Assembly: GCF_964340395.1 (NCBI RefSeq)
Contig: NC_135553.1
Span: 27,385,449 to 27,449,448, forward strand
Reading direction: 5' to 3'
DNA length: 64,000 nt
DNA from: Glandiceps talaboti
Taxonomy: Eukaryota > Hemichordata > Enteropneusta > Spengelidae
The translations under genes were made by a program, and so were the position numbers. Shown in pieces: positions 35,905 to 47,796 of the stretch (position 1 is its first letter; every line of letters starts with the position of its first letter). A model generated the notes under the pieces. The model worked only from the letters and a program-made list of their open reading frames with translations, ran no database searches and had not been told where the DNA came from.

Positions 35905-36125
35905 TGAATTATCAAGGAGGATTTTGAAAAATGTCCCCTAGTACAGATCTTATTATCAATGGGATATAATGCCCCCCCCCCACCATTATTATAGGAATTT
36001 TTAAAGTGACTCCCAAGTACTGATCTAATTATCAAGAATTTTTAACGACCCCCTAGTACCTAGTTCATTATCAAGGGGGATTTAACATGTGACCCTTTAG
36101 TACAGACTTTGTTATGAAGAACATT
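35905..36125 (+). repeat. Degenerate flanking units of the 39-bp array
   Basis: Four or five diverged relatives of the 39-bp unit are visible: TAGTACAGATCTTATTATCA, AGTACTGATCTAATTATCAA, TAGTACCTAGTTCATTATCA and TAGTACAGACTTTGTTATGA. Each is followed by a variable G/A-rich spacer and a CCCC-rich junction. They are longer and more divergent than units inside the array and look like the remains from which it expanded. A C run of about ten bases lies at about 35971. Confidence 0.75.
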
Positions 36126-39100
36126 TAATTCCCTCTAGTACAGACCTAATAATCAAGGCTGATTTAATTCTCTTTAGTACAGACCTAATAATCAAGGTTG
36201 ATTTAATTCCCTCTAGTACAGACCTAATAATCAAGGCTGATTTAATTCTCTCTAGTACAGACCTAATAATCAAGGTTGATTTAATTCCCTCTAGTACAGA
36301 CCTAATAATCAAGGCTGATTTAATTCTCTCTAGTACAGACCTAATAATCAAGGCTGATTTAATTCCCTCTAGTACAGACCTAATAATCAAGGCTGATTTA
36401 ATTCTCTCTAGTACAGACCTAATAATCAAGGCTGATTTAATTCCCTCTAGTACAGACCTAATAATCAAGGCTGATTTAATTCCCTCTAGTACAGACCTAA
36501 TAATCAAGGTTGATTTAATTCCCTCTAGTACAGACCTAATAATCAAGGCTGATTTAATTCCCTCTTGTACAGACCTAATAATCAAGGTTGATTTAATTCC
36601 CTCTAGTACAGACCTAATAATCAAGGCTGATTTAATTCCCTCTTGTACAGACCTAATAATCAAGGCTGATTTAATTCCCTCTTGTACAGACCTAATAATC
36701 AAGGTTGATTTAATTCCCTCTAGTACAGACCTAATAATCAAGGCTGATTTAATTCCCTCTAGTACAGACCTAATAATCAAGGCTGATTTAATTCCCTCTA
36801 GTATAGACCTAATAATCAAGGCTGATTTAATTCCCTCTAGTACAGACCTAATAATCAAGGCTGATTTAATTCCCTCTAGTACAGACCTAATAATCAAGGC
36901 TGATTTAATTCCCTCTAGTACAGACCTAATAATCAAGGCTGATTTAATTCTCTCTAGTACAGACCTAATAATCAAGGCTGATTTAATTCCCTCTAGTACA
37001 GACCTAATAATCAAGGCTGATTTAATTCCCTCTAGTATAGACCTAATAATCAAGGTTGATTTAATTCCCTCTAGTACAGACCTAATAATCAAGGCTGATT
37101 TAATTCCCTCTAGTACAGACCTAATAATCAAGGCTGATTTAATTCCCTCTTGTACAGACCTAATAATCAAGGCTGATTTAATTCTCTCTAGTACAGACCT
37201 AATAATCAAGGCTGATTTAATTCTCTCTAGTACAGACCTAATAATCAAGGTTGATTTAATTCCCTCTAGTACAGACCTAATAATCAAGGCTGATTTAATT
37301 CCCTTTAGTACAGACCTAATAATCAAGGCTGATTTAATTCCCTCTAGTACAGACCTAATAATCAAGGTTGATTTAATTCCCTCTAGTACAGACCTAATAA
37401 TCAAGGTTGATTTAATTCCCTCTAGTACAGACCTAATAATCAAGGCTGATTTAATTCTCTCTAGTACCGACCTAATAATCAAGGCTGATTTAATTCCCTC
37501 TAGTACAGACCTAATAATCAAGGCTGATTTAATTCCCTCTAGTACAGACCTAATAATCAAGGCTGATTTAATTCCCTCTAGTACAGACCTAATAATCAAG
37601 GTTGATTTAATTCTCTCTAGTACAGACCTAATAATCAAGGCTGATTTAATTCCCTTTAGTACAGACCTAATAATCAAGGCTGATTTAATTCCCTCTAGTA
37701 CAGACCTAATAATCAAGGCTGATTTAATTCCCTCTAGTACAGACCTAATAATCAAGGCTGATTTAATTCTCTCTAGTACAGACCTAATAATCAAGGCTGA
37801 TTTAATTCCCTCTAGTACAGACCTAATAATCAAGGCTGATTTAATTATCTCTAGTACAGACCTAATAATCAAGGCTGATTTAATTCCCTCTAGTACAGAC
37901 CTAATAATCAAGGCTGATTTAATTCTCTCTAGTACAGACCTAATAATCAAGGCTGATTTAATTCCCTCCAGTACAGACCTAATAATCAAGGCTGATTTAA
38001 TTCTCTCTAGTACAGACCTAATAATCAAGGCTGATTTAATTCCCTCCAGTACAGACCTAATAATCAAGGCTGATTTAATTCCCTCTAGTACAGACCTAAT
38101 AATCAAGGCTGATTTAATTCCCTCTAGTACAGACCTAATAATCAAGGCTGATTTAATTCCCTCTAGTACAGACCTAATAATCAAGGCTGATTTAATTCCC
38201 TCTGGTACAGACCTAATAATCAAGGCTGATTTAATTCCCTCTTGTACAGACCTAATAATCAAGGTTGATTTAATTCCCTTTAGTACAGACCTAATAATCA
38301 AGGCTGATTTAATTCCCTCTAGTACAGACCTAATAATCAAGGCTGATTTAATTCTCTCTAGTACAGACCTAATAATCAAGGTTGATTTAATTCCCTCTTG
38401 TACAGACCTGATAATCAAGGCTGATTTAATTCCCTCTTGTACAGACCTAATAATCAAGGCTGATTTAATTCTCTCTAGTACAGACCTAATAATCAAGGCT
38501 GATTTAATTCTCTCTAGTACAGACCTAATAATCAAGGTTGATTTAATTCCCTCTAGTACAGACCTAATAATCAAGGCTGATTTAATTCTCTCTAGTACAG
38601 ACCTAATAATCAAGGTTGATTTAATTCCCTCTAGTACAGACCTAATAATCAAGGCTGATTTAATTCCCTCTAGTACAGACCTAATAATCAAGGCTGATTT
38701 AATTTCCTTTAGTACAGACCTAATAATCAAGGTTGATTTAATTCTCTCTTGTACAGACCTAATAATCAAGGCTGATTTAATTCCCTCTAGTACAGACCTA
38801 ATAATCAAGGCTGATTTAATTCCCTCTACTACAGACCTAATAATCAAGGCTGATTTAATTCCCTCTAGTACAGACCTAATAATCAAGGCTGATTTAATTC
38901 CCTCTAGTACAGACCTAATAATCAAGGCTGATTTAATTCCCTCTAGTACAGACCTAATAATCAAGGCTGATTTAATTCCCTCTAGTACAGACCTAATAAT
39001 CAAGGCTGATTTAATTCCCTCTAGTACAGACCTAATAATCAAGGCTGATTTAATTCCCTCTAGTACAGACCTAATAATCAAGGCTGATTTAATTCCCTCT

Positions 39101-42100
39101 TGTACAGACCTAGTAATCAAGGCTGATTTAATTCCCTCTAGTACAGACCTAATAATCAAGGTTGATTTAATTCTCTCTAGTACAGACCTAATAATCAAGG
39201 CTGATTTAATTCCCTCTAGTACAGACCTAATAATCAAGGCTGATTTAATTCCCTCTTGTACAGACCTAATAATCAAGGCTGATTTAATTCCCTCTAGTAC
39301 AGACCTAATAATCAAGGCTGATTTAATTCCCTCTTGTACAGACCTAATAATCAAGGCTGATTTAATTCTCCTTAGTACAGACCTAATAATCAAGGTTGAT
39401 TTAATTCCCTCTAGTACAGACCTAATAATCAAGGCTGATTTAATTCCCTCTAGTACAGACCTAATAATCAAGGCTGATTTAATTCCCTCTAGTACAGACC
39501 TAATAATCAAGGTTGATTTAATTCTCTCTAGTACAGACCTAATAATCAAGGCTGATTTAATTCCCTTTAGTACAGACCTAATAATCAAGGCTGATTTAAT
39601 TCCCTCTAGTACAGACCTAATAATCAAGGCTGATTTAATTCTCTCTAGTACAGACCTAATAATCAAGGCTGATTTAATTCTCTCTAGTACAGACCTAATA
39701 ATCAAGGCTGATTTAATTCCCTTTAGTACAGACCTAATAATCAAGGCTGATTTAATTCCCTTTAGTACAGACCTAATAATCAAGGCTGATTTAATTCCCT
39801 TTAGTACAGACCTAATAATCAAGGCTGATTTAATTCCCTCTAGTACAGACCTAATAATCAAGGCTGATTTAATTCCCTCTAGTACAGACCTAATAATCAA
39901 GGTTGATTTAATTCTCTCTAGTACAGACCTAATAATCAAGGCTGATTTAATTCTCTTTAGTACAGACCTAATAATCAAGGTTGATTTAATTCCCTCTAGT
40001 ACAGACCTAATAATCAAGGCTGATTTAATTCCCTCTAGTACAGACCTAATAATCAAGGCTGATTTAATTCCCTCTTGTACAGACCTAATAATCAAGGCTG
40101 ATTTAATTCTCTCTAGTACAGACCTAATAATCAAGGCTGATTTAATTCCCTCTAGTACAGACCTAATAATCAAGGCTGATTTAATTCCCTCTTGTACAGA
40201 CCTAATAATCAAGGCTGATTTAATTCCCTCTTGTACAGACCTAATAATCAAGGCTGATTTAATTCCCTCTTGTACAGACCTAATAATCAAGGCTGATTTA
40301 ATTCCCTCTAGTACAGACCTAATAATCAAGGCTGATTTAATTCCCTCTTGTACAGACCTAATAATCAAGGCTGATTTAATTCCCTTTAGTACAGACCTAA
40401 TAATCAAGGCTGATTTAATTCTCTCTAGTACAGACCTAATAATCAAGGCTGATTTAATTCCCTCTAGTACAGACCTAATAATCAAGGCTGATTTAATTCC
40501 CTCTAGTACAGACCTAATAATCAAGGCTGATTTAATTCCCTCTAGTACAGACCTAATAATCAAGGCTGATTTAATTCCCTCTAGTACAGACCTAATAATC
40601 AAGGCTGATTTAATTCTCTCTAGTACAGACCTAATAATCAAGGCTGATTTAATTCCCTCTAGTACAGACCTAATAATCAAGGTTGATTTAATTCTCTCTA
40701 GTACAGACCTAATAATCAAGGCTGATTTAATTCCCTCTAGTACAGACCTAATAATCAAGGCTGATTTAATTCCCTCTTGTACAGACCTAATAATCAAGGC
40801 TGATTTAATTCCCTCTAGTACAGACCTAATAATCAAGGCTGATTTAATTCTCTCTAGTACAGACCTAATAATCAAGGCTGATTTAATTCCCTCTAGTACA
40901 GACCTAATAATCAAGGTTGATTTAATTCCCTCTAGTACAGACCTAATAATCAAGGCTGATTTAATACTCTCTAGTACAGACCTAATAATCAAGGCTGATT
41001 TAATTCCCTCTAGTACAGACCTAATAATCAAGGCTGATTTAATTCCCTCTAGTACAGACCTAATAATCAAGGCTGATTTAATTCCCTCTAGTATAGACCT
41101 AATAATCAAGGCTGATTTAATTCCCTCTAGTATAGACCTAATAATCAAGGCTGATTTAATTCCCTCTAGTACAGACCTAATAATCAAGGCTGATTTAATT
41201 CCCTCTAGTACAGACCTAATAATCAAGGCTGATTTAATTCCCTCTAGTACAGACCTAATAATCAAGGCTGATTTAATTCCCTCTAGTACAGACCTAATAA
41301 TCAAGGCTGATTTAATTCCCTTTAGTACAGACCTAATAATCAAGGTTGATTTAATTCCCTCTAGTATAGACCTAATAATCAAGGCTGATTTAATTCCCTT
41401 TAGTACAGACCTAATAATCAAGGTTGATTTAATTCTCTCTAGTACAGACCTAATAATCAAGGCTGATTTAATTCTCTCTAGTACAGACCTAATAATCAAG
41501 GCTGATTTAATTCCCTTTGCTACAGACCTAATAATCAAGGCTGATTTAAATCCCTCTAGTACAGACCTAATAATCAAGGCTGATTTAATTCCCTCTAGTA
41601 CAGACCTAATAATCAAGGCTGATTTAATTCCCTCTAGTACAGACCTAATAATCAAGGCTGATTTAATTCCCTCTAGTACAGACCTAATAATCAAGGCTGA
41701 TTTAATTCCCTCTAGTACAGACCTAATAATCAAGGCTGATTTAATTCCCTCTTGTACAGACCTAATAATCAAGGCTGATTTAATTCCCTCTACTACAGAC
41801 CTAATAATCAAGGCTGATTTAATTCCCTCTAGTACAGACCTAATAATCAAGGCTGATTTAATTCCCTTTAGTACAGACCTAATAATCAAGGCTGATTTAA
41901 TTCCCTCTAGTACAGACCTAATAATCAAGGCTGATTTAATTCCCTCTTGTACAGACCTAATAATCAAGGCTGATTTAATTCCCTCTAGTACAGACCTAAT
42001 AATCAAGGTTGATTTAATTCCCTCTTGTACAGACCTAATAATCAAGGCTGATTTAATTCCCTCTAGTGCAGACCTAATAATCAAGGTTGATTTAATTCTC

Positions 42101-45100
42101 TCTAGTACAGACCTAATAATCAAGGCTGATTTAATTCCCTCTTGTACAGACCTAATAATCAAGGCTGATTTAATTCCCTCTAGTACAGACCTAATAATCA
42201 AGGCTGATTTAATTCCCTCTAGTACAGACCTAATAATCAAGGCTGATTTAATTCCCTCTAGTACAGACCTAATAATCAAGGCTGATTTAATTCTCTCTAG
42301 TACAGACCTAATAATCAAGGCTGATTTAATTCCCTCTAGTACAGACCTAATAATCAAGGTTGATTTAATTCTCTCTAGTACAGACCTAATAATCAAGGCT
42401 GATTTAATTCCCTCTAGTACAGACCTAATAATCAAGGCTGATTTAATTCCCTCTTGTACAGACCTAATAATCAAGGCTGATTTAATTCCCTCTCGTACAG
42501 ACCTAATAATCAAGGCTGATTTAATTCTCTCTAGTACAGACCTAATAATCAAGGCTGATTTAATTCCCTCTAGTACAGACCTAATAATCAAGGTTGATTT
42601 AATTCCCTCTAGTACAGACCTAATACTCAAGGCTGATTTAATTCTCTCTAGTACAGACCTAATAATCAAGGCTGATTTAATTCCCTCTAGTACAGACCTA
42701 ATAATCAAGGCTGATTTAATTCCCTCTAGTACAGACCTAATAATCAAGGCTGATTTAATTCTCTCTAGTACAGACCTAATAATCAAGGCTGATTTAATTC
42801 CCTCTAGTACAGACCTAATAATCAAGGCTGATTTAATTCCCTCTTGTACAGACCTAATAATCAAGGCTGATTTAATTCCCTTTAGTACAGACCTAATAAT
42901 CAAGGTTGATTTAATTCCCTCTAGTACAGACCTAATAATCAAGGCTGATTTAATTCCCTCTAGTACAGACCTAATAATCAAGGCTGATTTAATTCCCTTT
43001 AGTACAGACCTAATAATCAAGGTTGATTTAATTCTCTCTAGTACAGACCTAATAATCAAGGTTGATTTAATTCTCTCTAGTACAGACCTAATAATCAAGG
43101 CTGATTTAATTCCCTTTGGTACAGACCTAATAATCAAGGCTGATTTAATTCCCTTTGGTACAGACCTAATAATCAAGGCTGATTTAATTCCCTTTAGTAC
43201 AGACCTAATAATCAAGGTTGATTTAATTCTCTCTAGTACAGACCTAATAATCAAGGCTGATTTAATTCTCTCTAGTACAGACCTAATAATCAAGGCTGAT
43301 TTAATTCCCTTTGGTACAGACCTAATAATCAAGGCTGATTTAATTCCCTCTAGTACAGACCTAATAATCAAGGCTGATTTAATTCCCTCTAGTACAGACC
43401 TAATAATCAAGGCTGATTTAATTCCCTCTAGTACAGACCTAATAATCAAGGCTGATTTAATTCCCTCTAGTACAGACCTAATAATCAAGGCTGATTTAAT
43501 TCCCTCTAGTACAGACCTAATAATCAAGGCTGATTTAATTCCCTCTTGTACAGACCTAATAATCAAGGCTGATTTAATTCCCTCTACTACAGACCTAATA
43601 ATCAAGGCTGATTTAATTCCCTCTAGTACAGACCTAATAATCAAGGCTGATTTAATTCCCTCTTGTACAGACCTAATAATCAAGGTTGATTTAATTCCCT
43701 TTAGTACAGACCTAATAATCAAGGCTGATTTAATTCCCTCTAGTACAGACCTAATAATCAAGGCTGATTTAATTCCCTCTTGTACAGACCTAATAATCAA
43801 GGCTGATTTAATTCCCTTTAGTACAGACCTAATAATCAAGGTTGATTTAATTCCCTTTAGTACAGACCTAATAATCAAGGCTGATTTAATTCCCTCTAGT
43901 ACAGACCTAATAATCAAGGCTGATTTAATTCCCTCTTGTACAGACCTAATAATCAAGGCTGATTTAATTCCCTTTAGTACAGACCTAATAATCAAGGCTG
44001 ATTTAATTCCCTCTAGTACAGACCTAATAATCAAGGTTGATTTAATTCTCTCTAGTACAGACCTAATAATCAAGGCTGATTTAATTCCCTCTAGTACAGA
44101 CCTAATAATCAAGGTTGATTTAATTCTCTCTAGTACAGACCTAATAATCAAGGCTGATTTAATTCCCTTTAGTACAGACCTAATAATCAAGGCTGATTTA
44201 ATTCCCTCTAGTACAGACCTAATAATCAAGGTTGATTTAATTCTCTCTAGTACAGACCTAATAATCAAGGCTGATTTAATTCCCTCTAGTACAGACCTAA
44301 TAATCAAGGCTGATTTAATTCCCTCTTGTACAGACCTAATAATCAAGGCTGATTTAATTCCCTTTAGTACAGACCTAATAATCAAGGCTGATTTAATTCC
44401 CTCTAGTACAGACCTAATAATCAAGGTTGATTTAATTCTCTCTAGTACAGACCTAATAATCAAGGCTGATTTAATTCCCTCTAGTACAGACCTAATAATC
44501 AAGGTTGATTTAATTCTCTCTAGTACAGACCTAATAATCAAGGCTGATTTAATTCCCTCTACTACAGACCTAATAATCAAGGCTGATTTAATTCCCTCTA
44601 GTACAGACCTAATAATCAAGGCTGATTTAATTCCCTCTAGTACAGACCTAATAATCAAGGCTGATTTAATTCCCTTTAGTACAGACCTAATAATCAAGGC
44701 TGATTTAATTCCCTCTAGTACAGACCTAATAATCAAGGCTGATTTAATTCCCTCTTGTACAGACCTAATAATCAAGGCTGATTTAATTCCCTCTAGTACA
44801 GCCCTAATAATCAAGGTTGATTTAATTCCCTCTTGTACAGACCTAATAATCAAGGCTGATTTAATTCCCTCTAGTGCAGACCTAATAATCAAGGTTGATT
44901 TAATTCTCTCTAGTACAGACCTAATAATCAAGGCTGATTTAATTCCCTCTAGTACAGACCTAATAATCAAGGCTGATTTAATTCCCTCTAGTACAGACCT
45001 AATAATCAAGGCTGATTTAATTCCCTCTAGTACAGACCTAATAATCAAGGCTGATTTAATTCCCTCTAGTACAGACCTAATAATCAAGGCTGATTTAATT

Positions 45101-47550
45101 CCCTCTAGTACAGACCTAATAATCAAGGCTGATTTAATTCTCTCTAGTACAGACCTAATAATCAAGGCTGATTTAATTCCCTTTAGTACAGACCTAATAA
45201 TCAAGGCTGATTTAATTCCCTCTTGTACAGACCTAATAATCAAGGCTGATTTAATTCCCTCTACTACAGACCTAATAATCAAGGCTGATTTAATTCCCTT
45301 TAGTACAGACCTAATAATCAAGGCTGATTTAATTCCCTCTTGTACAGACCTAATAATCAAGGCTGATTTAATTCCCTCTTGTACAGACCTAATAATCAAG
45401 GCTGATTTAATTCCCTCTACTACAGACCTAATAATCAAGGCTGATTTAATTCCCTCTAGTACAGACCTAATAATCAAGGCTGATTTAATTCCCTTTAGTA
45501 CAGACCTAATAATCAAGGCTGATTTAATTCCCTCTAGTACAGACCTAATAATCAAGGCTGATTTAATTCCCTCTTGTACAGACCTAATAATCAAGGCTGA
45601 TTTAATACCCTCTAGTACAGACCTAATAATCAAGGTTGATTTAATTCCCTCTTGTACAGACCTAATAATCAAGGCTGATTTAATTCCCTCTAGTGCAGAC
45701 CTAATAATCAAGGTTGATTTAATTCTCTCTAGTACAGACCTAATAATCAAGGCTGATTTAATTCCCTCTTGTACAGACCTAATAATCAAGGCTGATTTAA
45801 TTCCCTCTAGTACAGACCTAATAATCAAGGCTGATTTAATTCCCTCTAGTACAGACCTAATAATCAAGGCTGATTTAATTCCCTCTAGTACAGACCTAAT
45901 AATCAAGGCTGATTTAATTCCCTCTAGTACAGACCTAATAATCAAGGCTGATTTAATTCTCTCTAGTACAGACCTAATAATCAAGGCTGATTTAATTCCC
46001 TTTAGTACAGACCTAATAATCAAGGCTGATTTAATTCCCTCTTGTACAGACCTAATAATCAAGGCTGATTTAATTCCCTTTAGTACAGACCTAATAATCA
46101 AGGCTGATTTAATTCCCTTTAGTACAGACCTAATAATCAAGGCTGATTTAATTCCCTCTTGTACAGACCTAATAATCAAGGCTGATTTAATTCCCTCTTG
46201 TACAGACCTAATAATCAAGGCTGATTTAATTCCCTCTTGTACAGACCTAATAATCAAGGCTGATTTAATTCCCTCTTGTACAGACCTAATAATCAAGGCT
46301 GATTTAATTCCCTTTAGTACAGACCTAATAATCAAGGCTGATTTAATTCCCTCTAGTACAGACCTAATAATCAAGGCTGATTTAATTCCCTCTTGTACAG
46401 ACCTAATAATCAAGGCTGATTTAATTCCCTCTAGTACAGACCTAATAATCAAGGTTGATTTAATTCCCTCTAGTACAGACCTAATAATCAAGGCTGATTT
46501 AATTCCCTCTAGTACAGACCTAATAATCAAGGCTGATTTAATTCTCTCTAGTACAGACCTAATAATCAAGGCTGATTTAATTCCCTCTAGTACAGACCTA
46601 ATAATCAAGGCTGATTTAATTCCCTCTAGTACAGACCTAATAATCAAGGCTGATTTAATTCTCTCTAGTACAGACCTAATAATCAAGGTTGATTTAATTC
46701 TCTTTAGTACAGACCTAATAATCAAGGCTGATTTAATTCTCTCTAGTACAGACCTAATAATCAAGGTTGATTTAATTCCCTCTAGTACAGACCTAATAAT
46801 CAAGGCTGATTTAATTCTCTCTAGTACAGACCTAATAATCAAGGCTGATTTAATTCTCTCTAGTACAGACCTAATAATCAAGGTTGATTTAATTCCCTCT
46901 AGTACAGACCTAATAATCAAGGCTGATTTAATTCTCTCTAGTACAGACCTAATAATCAAGGCTGATTTAATTCCCTCTAGTACAGACCTAATAATCAAGG
47001 CTGATTTAATTCCCTCTAGTACAGACCTAATAATCAAGGCTGATTTAATTCCCTCTAGTACAGACCTAATAATCAAGGCTGATTTAATTCTCTCTAGTAC
47101 AGACCTAATAATCAAGGCTGATTTAATTCCCTCTTGTACAGACCTAATAATCAAGGCTGATTTAATTCCCTCTAGTACAGACCTAATAATCAAGGCTGAT
47201 TTAATTCCCTCTAGTACAGACCTAATAATCAAGGCTGATTTAATTCCCTCTGGTACAGACCTAATAATCAAGGCTGATTTAATTCCCTTTAGTACAGACC
47301 TAATAATCAAGGTTGATTTAATTCTCTCTAGTACAGACCTAATAATCAAGGTTGATTTAATTCTCTTTAGTACAGACCTAATAATCAAGGCTGATTTAAT
47401 TCCCTCTAGTACAGACCTAATAATCAAGGCTGATTTAATTCCCTTTAGTACAGACCTAATAATCAAGGCTGATTTAATTCTCTCTAGTACAGACCTAATA
47501 ATCAAGGCTGATTTAATTCCCTCTAGTACAGACCTAATAATCAAGGCTGA
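36112..47550 (+). repeat. 39-bp satellite array, about 293 copies, 11.4 kb
   Basis: The unit is CTAGTACAGACCTAATAATC followed by AAGGCTGATTTAATTCCCT. No indel shifts the phase across 11.4 kb. Most variation falls at four two-state sites: AAGGC or AAGGT, ATTCCCT or ATTCTCT, CCCTC or CCCTT, and CTAGT or CTTGT. Rarer private changes (GTGCAG, CTACTACAG, GTATAG) mark duplicated blocks; for example GTGCAG occurs at 42066, 44874 and 45693, separated by exactly 72 and 21 units. The minus strand has one uninterrupted frame (36112-47544, about 3810 codons) encoding repeats of IIRSVLEGIKSAL, ended by TAA at 36112. It has no ATG: its apparent start is a TTG inside a unit, and an in-frame stop lies just upstream at 47569-47571. 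The plus frame STDLIIKADLIPS also appears open throughout. I interpret it as a satellite whose openness follows from a 39-bp stop-free unit. Confidence 0.95.
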
Positions 47551-47561
47551 TATAAAAAAAA

Positions 47562-47600
47562 TTATTCCTTAGTACAGACATAATTATCAAAGAAGTGGCA
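47562..47600 (+). repeat. Degenerate last unit of the 39-bp array
   Basis: After an A-rich break (ATATAAAAAAAATTATT) one further diverged unit is seen: TTAGTACAGACATAATTATC followed by AAAG. It marks the right edge of the array. Confidence 0.7.
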
Positions 47601-47796
47601 ACATATATTTGCCAGTTAATAATGTATTTATCATAAACTTGTTATAGGTAACCATTTGGGATGATGACCCTCCCCCTCCCTTTCAAGTATTCTACAGTTG
47701 GAAAATTTGGGTTGTCCAGTAATTTTACTGCAAATGTAGACTCGTCCTTGGTAATAAAGACAGAGAGAGATAGAATTTGACAAAAATCAATTTTAT
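47601..47796. other. Unassigned spacer
   Basis: About 200 bp with no feature recognised. It contains a pyrimidine-rich CCCTCCCCCTCCC stretch. Confidence 0.4.

Noticed and set aside
36112-47544. A single giant gene encoding a 3810-residue repeat protein on the minus strand
   Set aside because: There is no ATG in the frame, the listed first residue is a TTG inside a repeat unit, a stop lies just upstream, the opposite strand looks equally open, and nearly all unit variants are amino-acid changing. I annotate it as a satellite and keep translation as an open question.
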